Shown here one piece after another: positions 8,527-16,313 of a stretch of DNA of 34,032 nt. The stretch covers positions 1 through 34,032 of the forward strand of contig NZ_AYXG01000210.1 of the NCBI RefSeq assembly GCF_000564855.1. The letters are read 5' to 3'. The position numbers and the translations under genes are program-made. Within the stretch, counting starts at the first letter, position 1, and every line of letters starts with the position of its first letter. Below the pieces are notes generated by a model, which was not told where the DNA came from, searched no databases, and saw nothing but the letters and a program-made list of their open reading frames with translations. Source of the DNA: Actinokineospora spheciospongiae (GTDB lineage: Bacteria > Actinomycetota > Actinomycetes > Mycobacteriales > Pseudonocardiaceae).

Positions 8527-9490
8527 GTTCCGGCGGGCTTGTGGGAGCTGGCGCGCCCGTTGCTGCCCGCGGCGAGGGTGCGTTCGCAGGATGGTGGGTG
8601 CGGAACATCGACGATGAGGCTGTTTTCGCCGCGATCGTGTACGTGTTGGTATCGGGGTGTGCGTGGCGGGTGTTGCCGCCGTGCTTCGGCGCGTCGAAGT
8701 CGACGGTGCATCGCCGGTTCACGATCTGGGTGGTTCGGGCGGTCACCCGGGCGGCCCGATGTGGCCCCACCCTGGGAATCGAGTCGGGCGCCGGACAGCG
8801 GTTGAGCTGGTCTTTCCGCTGTCGTGGCCGCCCTGTTTGTCCTATCGGTGGGGCCACGACAGGCCGCCCGGGTGGGGCCCATCAACCGCCAGAGCCAATC
8901 TGGGCCAGGGCGGGGGAGTGGGCCCGCCTTCACCGGGCTGCGTTGACAAGAATGAGCGAGGCGGGCCTGATCGACCTGTCCAGGGTGCTGCTGGACACCG
9001 CCCACGTAAGGGCGAAAAAAGGGGCGAACACACAGGTCCGAGCCCCATGGACCGGGGTAAGTTGGGCACCAAGATGCACGTCTTGTCCGACCGGTCGGGA
9101 ATGCCTCTCGTGGTTGGTGTCTCACGTGGCAACACAGTCGACGCCGACGGCCTGAAGCCGATGCTCACCAGCCTGCTCTCACGCCACGATCCTGATCGGG
9201 GCCGAAACAACAAGCCGCGCAAGTTGCACGCGGACAAGGCCTACGACCACCCCGGCCTGCGGCAATGGGTCCGCGGCAAGCGGATCGGGGTGCGCATCGC
9301 CCGCAAGGGCGTCGAGTCCTCCCAACGCCTGGGCCAGCACCGCTGGGCCATCGAGCGTACCATATTCTGGCTGACCGGTTACCAGCGACTTTCCCCCTGC
9401 TACGAAAGGCTTCTGCGCAACTATCTGGCCTTCCTCGACCTGGCCGCGGCCATGCTGTGCTGGAAACGCTTACTCAAGATCACCATGTAG
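8527..9490 (+). pseudogene. IS5-family DDE transposase, frameshifted and interrupted
   Basis: The N-terminal part reads GLWELARPLLPAARVRSQ, then loses one base near 8605. The next frame gives IDDEAVFAAIVYVLVSGCAW and KSTVHRRFTIW. A 174-bp in-frame insert follows (8731-8904). Homology resumes with AGEWARLHRAALTRM and LLDTAHVRAKKG. At an A6G4 run (9015-9024) the match moves back one frame to EHTGPSPMDRGKLGTKMHVL, PRKLHADKAYDHPGL and the end ERLLRNYLAFLDLAAAML. The A6G4 shift occurs at the same place in the other IS5 copy, so it is probably the programmed -1 frameshift of this group. The one-base loss near 8605 is probably real damage. Confidence 0.85.
8731..8897. mobile_element. 167-bp MITE-like element nested in the IS5 transposase gene
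   Basis: The 167-bp insert has imperfect 13-bp terminal inverted repeats (TGGTTCGGGCGGT at 8731-8743 against ACCGCCAGAGCCA at 8885-8897, 11 of 13 matching). Inside are longer inverted arms of 27 bp (8745-8771 and 8847-8873, 24 of 27 matching). It is flanked by a 7-bp direct repeat ATCTGGG (8724-8730, 8898-8904). It has no coding capacity of its own. Insert plus one repeat is 174 bp, a multiple of three, so the host frame stays open through it. The mobilising transposase is unknown; an ISL3-like source is only a guess from GG.TC ends. Confidence 0.8.
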
Positions 9491-9499
9491 GACACGGTC

Positions 9500-10519
9500 T
9501 TAGGTGGAGTCCGCAGACCGGATGACGAGCTTGGCGCCGGTGAGGTCGACCCCCGGTGAGGTCGACGCTGGTGAGGTCGACGCCAGCGAGGTTGGCGTTG
9601 GCGAGCCTGGCGTTGGTGAACTTGGCGCCGAAGAGGTCGGCCCCGGTGAGGTCGGTGCCAAGGAGGGCGGCGCGGGTGAGATCGGCGTCGGTGAGGTCGA
9701 TGGGTCCTGCCCAGTAGAGGTCCGTGTCAGCCTGGCGGTGGCGGGTGAGGATGCGTTGGGCGGTGAGGCGGACTTGGTGTTCGAGGACTCGGTCGTGGAG
9801 GAGTTGCCGGTGGGTGGCGTGGTCCTCGGATGTGGATTCGATGGTGGGCTCGGGATTGGTGGGGGTGGGCATTCGCAGGTAGGCGCAGAGGACGTTGAGG
9901 ATGGTCTCGCGTTGGTCGGGGTTGTCTTGGGCGCAGCGTTCAAGGGCGTAGAGCCCGGCGATGCGGACGGCGGGTTTGTCGGAACTGAGTTGGTCAGCGG
10001 CTTTGGTGTAGATGTCGGTGACGCGGCGGGCGGTGGCGTCGGTGACGGTGTCGGCGGAGTTGGCCTCGTGGTGTGATTGTTTGCGCACGGCCAGGATCAG
10101 GGCGGAAACGGCGCCGATCCCGGCGGCGACGCTCAACCCGGTCTTGATGGCCTCGACCCTGGCCGCCCCCACAGCTCGGGGGGTGTGCCGGTGGTCTGAG
10201 CCAGGAGCAGGGTTGTGGCGAGCCATCCGGCGGCGATGACCGCGGCGGCGGCGGCGGCGAGCATGGACTGCCAGCTGAGCAGGGCCCATCGGCCGGAGCG
10301 CATCACCGCGACGAGTACTGCGGTCGCGGCTGTGGTGATCGTCACCGCCGCCAAGTGCTCACCGACCCAGTGGCCCACCGGGGCCCAGTCAGGGCGCCCC
10401 CAGGCTAGGACGGCAGTGGTGGCGGCAATCAGCAGGGCCAGGGCCCGAAGGACGGGGCGGGTGGACCAGGCGGCCCGGAGGTTCCAGAGAAGACGACGCA
10501 CGGGTGGACCATCGCCCAC
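9500..10519 (-). pseudogene. Pentapeptide-repeat membrane protein, frameshifted
   Basis: Read from the start at 10519, the N-terminal part has three hydrophobic segments (VLRALALLIAATTAVLAW; LAAVTITTAATAVLVAVM; AAAAAVIAAGWLATTLLL). A frameshift in a G run near 10170 separates it from EAIKTGLSVAAGIGAVSALI, a fourth segment. Next come ATARRVTDIYTKAADQLSSD and VRIAGLYALERCAQDNP, the conserved middle of actinobacterial pentapeptide-repeat proteins. Tandem A(D/N)Lxx repeats follow (DADLTRAALLGTDLTGADLF and onward). A second one-base slip near 9555 precedes the end KLVIRSADST. The stop TAA at 9500-9502 is formed at the IS5 junction; without the IS the site reads TAG. Both slips lie in G/C runs and may be sequencing errors. 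Confidence 0.75.
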
Positions 10520-10979
10520 CAGTCGGCTCGGTGTCCGGACGATCGCGGCATCGACAGATGCCCAGGCTTCCCGCCACTTCTATGAACGCGTTGGCCCACG
10601 GTCGGCTCGTCGGGCCGAAAGGTCGCGTCGGTCGGTCGCCTCGTCGTCGAGAGTTGCACCACGTCCCGGAGGTGGCGAGGTGGCGGGCTGCTGAATTGGC
10701 TTGCCTTGTCCACCTGGCACGCTCGATCACTGTGGCGGCGCCAGCCAGGGCGCCCCGGGGGACAAACCCCTGCCGGGGCGCCGTAGGCCAGCGAGCTGAG
10801 GAGGCCCTACAGGCTCACGAACAGGGGGTCGAGAGCATCGGGGCCGAAGTGCAGTCGCGGCCCGTGGGGGTCTCTTGAGTCGCGGACGGCGTGTCCGCCG
10901 CTCACTGACACCAGCGCAACGCACCCTGCGGTCTCGAATCGCCACCCGCAGCCACGGCATAACACTGATCACCGCACCA
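10520..10979. other. Intergenic debris with one GC-rich hairpin
   Basis: No recognisable protein appears on either strand. A 10-bp inverted repeat GGCGCCCCGG / CCGGGGCGCC (10749-10758 and 10773-10782) with a 14-base spacer could be a terminator-like hairpin. The rest shows nothing I can name. Confidence 0.4.
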
Positions 10980-10983
10980 CTAG

Positions 10984-11636
10984 TAGGGCTTTGTTAGGTG
11001 CTGTTGACCTGGGGTTTCTGTTGAGGTGTACGGGTTTGGAGTCGATCTGAAGACCCTGGTCATGGCCGCCGGCCGCTCGGCGGGCCGGTTCGTGCTCTGG
11101 CGGCACGGAACGAGGAAGTCACCGGGAAACCCGACCGCAAGCATGCGATCACGGTTCCTCGCGCTGCGGGTCCGCCCCGCCAATCGTGCCATCCCTCGCG
11201 CCCAGGACGGGCGCCTGCCCGAGTGCTGGCTGCTCGCCGAGTGGCCCCCCGGCAAACCCGAACCCACCGACTACTGGCTCTCCACCCTGCCCACCGGCAC
11301 CCGACTGCGAGACCTGGTCCGCCTCGCCAAGATCCGCTGGCGAATCGAACACGACTACCGCGAACTCAAAGACGGACTCGGCCTCCACCACTTCGAGGGC
11401 CGCTCCTGGCTCGGCTGGCACCGCCACGTCACCCTGACATCGGTCGCCCAAGCCATCTGCACCCAGCTCCGCCGCACCCCAAAAGCCCCTGCGCAGACCT
11501 GAGCCTTTACGCGGTCCTGCGCGAACTCCAGGCCCTGCTCGCGGTCTGGACAGGCGTCTGCCACACCTGCCGACAACCCGTCCAAACCCGTCCACCCCAA
11601 CAGAACCCCAGGTCAACAGCACCTAACAAAGCCCTA
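10984..11636 (+). mobile_element. Internally deleted IS701-family element
   Basis: Near-perfect terminal inverted repeats of about 35 bp (from TAGGGCTTTGTTAGGTGCTG at the left; its complement at 11602-11636) bound 653 bp. CTAG on both sides (10980-10983, 11637-11640) matches the 4-bp target duplication of IS701-type elements. Full elements are usually about 1.3-1.4 kb, so roughly half is missing. Intact ends mean it could still be moved in trans. Confidence 0.85.
11041..11502 (+). pseudogene. IS701-family transposase, C-terminal half
   Basis: The frame reads FVLWRHGTRKSPGNP, FLALRVRPANRAIPRAQDGR, CWLLAEWPPGKPEPTDYWLS and RLAKIRWRIEHDYRELKDGL. The last carries the final catalytic glutamate region of IS701 transposases. 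It ends normally with TAICTQLRR-like sequence at 11502. The N-terminal half with the first two catalytic aspartates is deleted; coding homology begins directly after the left terminal repeat. Not active by itself. Confidence 0.85.
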
Positions 11637-11640
11637 CTAG

Positions 11641-12002
11641 AACACGACCGTGAGTGACCTGGAACACCATTCGGTCTCGTAGCGTCCGACTTGTCGAGCC
11701 CACCCGTCTCTCGGGAGTCGCCGCGCATGATCCATCGCAGAGGCGAGGAGGTAGCAGATGTGCCTACGGGCCGGTGAGGAAGGTGCGGTATCCTCAACTC
11801 AGTCAGTCGAGAGAGGCCCCTCAGCAGCCGCGGGCAGCATCACTTTCGCCTGAACAGCAGGTGGGGCATCCATTCGGCACCGATCTCACCGGCGCTCCAA
11901 CCGCATACCGAGCCTCAAGCCAGGGAACCTGGGTCACCGAAAGGGGCCCCACTTCATCCTGGACGGGGTCAGGTCATGCCTGATGAGCGTCCGGAGTGAG
12001 AC
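11641..12002. other. Non-coding stretch
   Basis: I see no recognisable gene. The end of the stretch supplies a GGAGTGAG ribosome site for the small membrane protein that starts at 12003. Confidence 0.4.
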
Positions 12003-12254
12003 GTGAACTTGCTGTACTTTCTAGTCTCTGGTCTGACCGGTTTCGGAACGGTCGCGGTGCTGACCTGGGGGCGCCTCCGCGCCCTCAAGATGGTCCTGGA
12101 CAAGTCGAAGCCGGAGCAGCGGCCCGAGCTGATCCGCGAGGTGGGGGACATGTTCCGGGTGCGCGGGCGTCAGCGCCCCACCTCGCTTCCTGGTTCGCAT
12201 AACCGTTGGCCCCGCAGCGGCAACCGGAAGGAAGAAGTCAGCGGAGAGACGTAG
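12003..12254 (+). CDS. Small single-pass membrane protein
   Basis: The 83-residue protein starts at GTG 12003 behind GGAGTGAG. An N-terminal hydrophobic segment (LLYFLVSGLTGFGTVAVLTW) is followed by a basic cytoplasmic tail (LDKSKPEQRPELIREVGDMF) and a basic, low-complexity end. The layout resembles small membrane proteins often found in actinobacterial integrative elements, but I cannot name a family. A ribosome site and sensible codon use support it. Its tail may be altered by the decay that affects the next gene. Confidence 0.55.
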   Translation: MNLLYFLVSGLTGFGTVAVLTWGRLRALKMVLDKSKPEQRPELIREVGDMFRVRGRQRPTSLPGSHNRWPRSGNRKEEVSGET

Positions 12255-12261
12255 TCTTTCC

Positions 12262-12583
12262 ATGGACCCGATCGAGTCCGGTCGCTGAAGGCGGCCGAAG
12301 ACGAGGGGATCGTCTGGACCGGCGACAACCTCGCCGCCGTCAAAGAGCGGTTCGCAGCGACCGATGTCCCATCGGCCTGACCGTGGGTCTACACCCGTCG
12401 CGACCGGCCGGGCCCGATCCTGGCCTTCGTCTCTATGCCGCCTTCGACACGGAGACTGACGCCTACCCGGGCAACCGCATCGTTAGGGTGAGCAACGACT
12501 GGCTGCGCGTCGAGCCCGGGATTCCCGCCCCGTCGCAGAAGGGTCGGGAACTGCCCGCCCAGTGTCATTGCCGCTCCACCTAG
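12262..12583 (+). pseudogene. Small island-type gene of unknown function, frameshifted
   Basis: From ATG 12262 the frame reads MDPIESGR and stops. One base later the frame gives LKAAEDEGIVWTGDNLAAVK and ERFAATDV. A second frame gives WVYTRRDRPGPILAFVSM and a third FDTETDAYPGNRIVRVSNDW with LRVEPG. The three pieces join into one protein of roughly 95-105 residues. I infer at least three one- or two-base changes, again in G/C-rich runs. Function unknown. Confidence 0.5.
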
Positions 12584-12682
12584 GATTATGACGCCCTGTG
12601 TCCGGCTTGCGAAAGGCGGGTAACAACTTCCCCGCCGCCGCCGATGTAGGTACAAGATTTGTTTCGGGCGACGGAGGTATTG

Positions 12683-13210
12683 ATGCCAAGTGACATTGTG
12701 CGGAAAATGCAGCAGCTTGACAAAGAAGAGAACCGCAGGGAGGTCGAACAGGAATGGTTTGATCGGTTTATAGTTGGCACATTCGATCCTTTGAAAAAGT
12801 TTCAACACCCACTAGAATTGACGGATTGCCCTTTCCTTGATGTCCTTGAGGATTACACTCAGCAAGCATTGCGTGTGGGCATCTTCGAGGATGTAGCAGT
12901 GCTGCAAGATCCAGTTGGGCGAATGCGTGCCGCTCAACTGTTCGACCCAAGAGTCGTTCGCTTCATGGGGGATGTAAAACCTACTCGTAGTGAAAAACGA
13001 CGCCTTCGGGAAATTTTGGATGCGCTGGAGATTGAAGGGGTGGGCGCCCATGCGTTTAGTTTGAATTATGGACATGATGGAGGAAGTAACTATGTTAAGG
13101 CTCAGTGGATTTTGCTAGATGACATCTACTACACTGCTGCTTTTTCTAACAGATGGAACTCGCGCGAATTCTTCGTTACCGCGGCGGCATCCAACCTCCG
13201 TGAGCACTGA
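12683..13210 (+). CDS. AT-richer orphan protein of unknown function
   Basis: The 175-residue protein starts at ATG 12683, with CGGAGGT four bases before it; an in-frame TTG further up lacks a site. It is charged and soluble: MPSDIVRKMQQLDKEENRRE, LTDCPFLDVLEDYTQQALRV and PTRSEKRRLREILDALEIEG. The C-terminus is aromatic (WILLDDIYYTAAFSNRW). I recognise no family. Codons ending in A/T are far more common than in surrounding genes (for example TTT, GAT, AAA, TTG), so it is a recent acquisition from a lower-GC source. No partner gene is obvious; both sides are debris. Confidence 0.7.
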   Translation: MPSDIVRKMQQLDKEENRREVEQEWFDRFIVGTFDPLKKFQHPLELTDCPFLDVLEDYTQQALRVGIFEDVAVLQDPVGRMRAAQLFDPRVVRFMGDVKPTRSEKRRLREILDALEIEGVGAHAFSLNYGHDGGSNYVKAQWILLDDIYYTAAFSNRWNSREFFVTAAASNLREH

Positions 13211-13366
13211 ACCCAAAGTCGATACAGGAAGCAAGGAAGACCAGTTTGGTGCCCATACAGCTTGTCATGGCCATCTCTGTGGCCCCTGAACTGCATTTTT
13301 GGCGCAGCGGCTTGTTGTCCACAGGGTTCTAGCGACTCCGAAACTGTGACAGAAGCTTGGCTGCTA

Positions 13367-14231
13367 AGACGCCGTCTCATGTGGTGAGCTTCTTGAAGCA
13401 GGTGAGTGCTGCGGCGAGGGTGAGGAAGCCGAGGTAGTTGCGCCCGTGGCGTTCCCATCGGGTACCGATGCGGCGGTAATGGTTGGTGAGCCAGGTCAGA
13501 GTGCGTTCGACGACCCATCGGTATCGTCCGAGTTTGGTGGAGGTGTCGATGTTCTTGCGGCTGATGCGGACCATGATGCCCCGGTCGATCAACTACTTGC
13601 GGGTCTCGCGCACGTCATAGGCCTTGTCGGCGTGGAGTTTGTCGGGGCGGAATCGGCGCGCCCGCCTCGGTGTGCGCACGCGCGGGATCGCCCGGACGAG
13701 GGCGGGCAGGGCGAAGTGGTCGTTGACGTTGGCCGCCGACACCCCGACGACCAGTGGCAAGCCCGCCCGGTCGCCCAGGACATGGATCTTCGAGCCGTTC
13801 TTGCCCCGGTCGACCGGGCTCGGACCGGTTACGGAGCCCCTTTTTTCGCCCGGATCGCGGCGGCGTCGACAACGGCCCTCGACCAGTCGATGAGGTCCTG
13901 TTCACCGAGTCTGTCGAGCACCTCGTGATGGATGCGGGTCCACAGCCCGGCCTTGGTCCAGTCGGTGAACCTGCGGTGCGCGGTGGGCACACTGACGCCG
14001 AACTGGGTCGGCAACTCCCGCCACCCACACCCGCTGACCAGCACGTAGACCACTGCGGTGAATACCGCCCGATCATCCAACGGTGCGGTCCCACCACCCT
14101 GCGGGCGGGCCGCGAATCCCGGAACAAGGGGCTCCACGAGCTCCCACAACGCATCCGGCACCAACCGCAACGACAACGTGTCCACGGAAACGAATCATCC
14201 CACACCAAAATCCACCACGTGAGACCGGTCT
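13367..14231 (-). mobile_element. Second IS5-family (IS427-group-like) element
   Basis: An 865-bp element lies between TA dinucleotides (13365-13366 and 14232-14233). Its ends share the inverted block GTCTCA(T/C)GTGGTG just inside a less perfect outer AGAC. Size and TA target match the copy at 8461, but end sequence and protein differ, so it is a related element and not a duplicate. It truncated a gene on its right (14234-14360). Confidence 0.8.
13377..14185 (-). pseudogene. IS5-family DDE transposase with A6G4 frameshift and an amber codon
   Basis: ATG 14185 opens a frame with LRLVPDALWELVEPLVPGFA, DDRAVFTAVVYVLVSGCGW and AVVDAAAIRAKKGAP, which stops at 13829. At the A6G4 run (13840-13849) a -1 slip gives GSVTGPSPVDRGKNGSKIHV and RFRPDKLHADKAYDVRETRK, the catalytic part. 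A TAG near 13594 replaces what is normally a tryptophan codon before LIDRGIMVRISRKNID. The end GRYRWVVERTLTWLTNHYRR carries the last catalytic glutamate. The slip is probably programmed; the amber codon would inactivate it unless suppressed. Confidence 0.85.
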
Positions 14232-14233
14232 TA

Positions 14234-14360
14234 GACCGCTCTTGCGGTACTCCACCACCTCCCGGGCGCGCTCCGGGAGAAGGGCGATCTTGTCTTGGCC
14301 GAGCAACGGCACAGGGGGCTTCACGCTGCTGTTCTCCAAGGTCAGAAGAGGTGACGTCAT
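14234..14360 (-). pseudogene. N-terminal fragment of a gene cut by IS5, possibly radical SAM
   Basis: ATG at 14358-14360 opens MTSPLLTLENSSVKPP followed by LLGQDKIALLPERAREVVEY and RKSG, where IS5 begins. The ERAREVVEYRKSG block resembles what precedes the CxxxCxxC cluster of an actinobacterial radical SAM family. The cluster itself is missing and no continuation is found beyond the IS. The assignment is from memory of the family and tentative. Confidence 0.4.
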
Positions 14361-14443
14361 GGAGAGTAAGCAGACGGACACACTGCTGCTAGAAAGTTTC
14401 TTGACTTTTCTCGATAAACTGTGAGATCGGCGCTCAGGCGAAA

Positions 14444-15313
14444 TCAGGAGCCAACGTCACCGGTCTCGCCGGCCAGGTCCGCCATGGCTCGGGCGATGAT
14501 CGCCCGCGCGGCGCCGCCGTAGCTGGCGATGGCGGCCAAGTGCTCGAAGATGCCGGTGTAGAGCTCGATCTCTTGCGGCTGCCGGAGGTTGATCTCCGCG
14601 GAGTAGGACTCGAACCGCACGAGGTGGTCGTCGAGGACCCAGAAGCCGTGCCGGGGGTCGGTGGCGTACTGGGTGGTGAAGTCGATGACGCCGAGCTTGA
14701 CGTTGTGCATGGCGGTCATGGCCATCAGCCGGTCGAGCTGGCCGATCATGGTTTCCCTGCTGACCAGCCGGTAGCGCAGGGCGGCCTCGGTCAGCACGAA
14801 GTGGAAGCGCTTGTCCGGCCGGTACAGCATCTCCTGGCGCCGCATTCGAGCCTTGACGGCCTCGTTGATGTCGTTGGGCACCTTGTGCACCATCACGACC
14901 TGGGCGAACCGGGCGCGCGCGTACTCCGGGGTCTGGATGAGCCCCGGGATGTTGGTGTTCTCGAAGCCCCGGAAGAACCTCGTCTGCTCGTCGACCTGCG
15001 ACAACGCGACCTGATGGGCCTTCATCCCGGCCTTGAGGACACGTTGCCACTCGGCGTGCTGCAACTCCAGGTTGTGCAGCGTGGCCAACAGCCCCGCGGT
15101 GTGATCCGTCGCGTCGGTGGCCCGCGTCCACTCCGTGATGTCGTCGCTGGTCGGCGTCTGCCTGCCATTCTCCAGCTTGGAGACCTTCGAACCCGTCCAC
15201 GACAGCGACTCCGCGAGCTGCTTGCCGGACAGACCGGCGGCCAACCGCAGCTCGCGGAGTCGTTTGCCCAGCGCGATGCGCGCTTCCTCAACGCTTGACG
15301 TCCCGCTGTTCAT
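14444..15313 (-). CDS. XRE-family regulator of the Scr1/DUF5753 type
   Basis: The 289-residue protein starts at ATG 15313; a TTG further up lacks a ribosome site. Residues about 15-65 are an XRE helix-turn-helix (LGKRLRELRLAAGLSGKQLA followed by SKVSKLENGRQTPT). The rest is the DUF5753 ligand or partner domain: FRGFENTNIPGLIQTPEYAR, MRRQEMLYRP, FHFVLTEAALRYRL and DLAGETGD near the end. Proteins of this type are regulators with antitoxin-like roles in actinobacteria. The start lies inside the last 26 bases of the upstream DUF6879 gene, so the two are coupled. The family usually represses its own operon; palindromes in front of the operon fit that. Confidence 0.9.
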   Translation of the reverse strand: MNSGTSSVEEARIALGKRLRELRLAAGLSGKQLAESLSWTGSKVSKLENGRQTPTSDDITEWTRATDATDHTAGLLATLHNLELQHAEWQRVLKAGMKAHQVALSQVDEQTRFFRGFENTNIPGLIQTPEYARARFAQVVMVHKVPNDINEAVKARMRRQEMLYRPDKRFHFVLTEAALRYRLVSRETMIGQLDRLMAMTAMHNVKLGVIDFTTQYATDPRHGFWVLDDHLVRFESYSAEINLRQPQEIELYTGIFEHLAAIASYGGAARAIIARAMADLAGETGDVGS

Positions 15314-15827
15314 ACCTGGCGACAAACTCGTCTCGGCTCACGGCATGGCGCTTCGCCGCGTCACGCCAGTAGTTGTGCTCGACGACGATAGCCGGGTCAT
15401 CGACGATCTCGCCGCCGACGAACCGATCATCACCTTCGTCGAAGTGCATCCGGACCAGCAGACGGGAGTCGAACAGCCAGAAGTCGTGCCCAGGCAGGCC
15501 CGTAGCCTGCTCGCGGGTCAGGTAGCGGATGTCGTCACCGGCCTCCCGGGTGAACCCGGCGGCCCACATGCCGAACCGGATGTAGTCCGTCAGCGGCAGG
15601 CTCACGACCTTGACACGCGAGAACGACCGACCCACCGCCGTGGCCTCGCGGACCATGGCCAGCCAGCCCTCGTGGAAGGAGATGTCCGGGGTGCCTGCCA
15701 GGAACTTGCGGTAGGGCTCGGCCTCGCGCGGCGAGTTGTACCGGTCGCGGGTCTCCAACCGGAACGCCGTGTGCTCGATCGAGGTGAAGAGCTTCGCGAA
15801 CTCCGGCCCCGGCTCGATGAGGGTCAG
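15288..15827 (-). CDS. DUF6879 family protein
   Basis: The 179-residue protein carries the usual family features: EPGPEFAKLFTSIEHTAFRL at the start, AEPYRKFLAGTPD, SLPLTDYIRFGMWAAGFTRE, then GHDFWLFDSRLLVRMHFDEG and a C-terminal ARYEQRDVKR. I see no better start than CTG 15827, which overlaps the TGA of the preceding gene as CTGA and lies behind GAGGGGAGCGGGGAG. Non-ATG coupled starts of this type are plausible but unproven. DUF6879 proteins are constant neighbours of Scr1-type XRE regulators; one role suggested by this layout is the partner or toxin of an antitoxin-like regulator. No catalytic residues are evident. Confidence 0.85.
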   Translation of the reverse strand: MTLIEPGPEFAKLFTSIEHTAFRLETRDRYNSPREAEPYRKFLAGTPDISFHEGWLAMVREATAVGRSFSRVKVVSLPLTDYIRFGMWAAGFTREAGDDIRYLTREQATGLPGHDFWLFDSRLLVRMHFDEGDDRFVGGEIVDDPAIVVEHNYWRDAAKRHAVSRDEFVARYEQRDVKR

Positions 15828-16081
15828 CTCCCCGCTCCCCTCAACCCCTGCCCGTCCTGCTCCCGCGCGTAGCGCCGGGCGTACATCACGAGTACCTCCT
15901 CGGGGATCTCGATCAAGGTTTCGTGGTCCGGTACCGGGCCGATGTCGGCCAGGGCCGCGGGGTCGGTCACCTTCCACCCCTGGGCGATGAAGGTGATGCG
16001 GTCGGTCCGGTCGGTGGCGTACAGGGTGGGCGAGTCGCCCTCGACACTCTCGGGGTCCTTGCCCAGAAACACAACGCGCAT
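15824..16081 (-). CDS. Small conserved protein heading the DUF6879/XRE operon
   Basis: The 85-residue protein starts at ATG 16081 after TCGAGCGAGGGTG. It reads MRVVFLGKDPESVEGDSPTL, FIAQGWKVTDPAALADIG and HETLIEIPEEVLVMYARRYA. Proteins starting in this way are regular neighbours of DUF6879 in actinobacteria, but I know of no assigned function. It is the first gene of a three-gene minus-strand operon (16081 to 14444), with CTGA overlap to the second gene. Confidence 0.8.
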   Translation of the reverse strand: MRVVFLGKDPESVEGDSPTLYATDRTDRITFIAQGWKVTDPAALADIGPVPDHETLIEIPEEVLVMYARRYAREQDGQGLRGAGS

Positions 16082-16103
16082 TGAACACCCTCGCTCGAAA
16101 TCG

Positions 16104-16155
16104 GAGAAAATTTCTCACTATGATGGCGGACCAGTGTACGGAGGTCAACTGACCT
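16104..16155 (-). promoter_or_regulatory. Promoter/operator region of the DUF6879-XRE operon
   Basis: Two palindromes lie upstream of the 85-residue gene: GAGAAA-A-TTTCTC at 16104-16116 and AGGTCA-AC-TGACCT at 16142-16155. The second contains TTGACC on the minus strand, a possible -35, and CATAGT about 20 bases on could be the -10. The arrangement fits an autoregulatory site for the XRE protein. Not demonstrated. Confidence 0.4.
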
Positions 16156-16313
16156 GTCACAAAGAGTCACTAACAGTCAAGATCGTCAGCCGTTGCTGCC
16201 CTACCCGGGTGTGAAGACGGCGGTCTAGGGCCACTTGGCGGGCGCTACCGTTCGGGTCGATGGTCATTGGCGGTGTAGCCGTGACCGCACTGACGACGGA
16301 CAGGGGAAGGCCC

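Larger units (their letters stand above)
8461..9500 (+). mobile_element. IS5-family (IS427-group-like) insertion sequence carrying a nested insertion
   Basis: Perfect 18-bp terminal inverted repeats (AGACCGTGTCCTACATGG at 8461-8478; its complement at 9483-9500) bound a 1040-bp element. TA lies on each side (8459-8460 and 9501-9502), fitting the TA target duplication of the IS427 group. Without the nested 174 bp the element would be about 866 bp, matching the second IS5 copy at 13367 (865 bp). It inserted at the stop codon of the pentapeptide gene on its right. Confidence 0.9.

Noticed and set aside
9504-10076. Plus-strand frame with GEV(D/G)-type repeats
   Set aside because: It is the mirror of the pentapeptide repeats on the minus strand; the repetitive look comes from those codons and not from a second gene.
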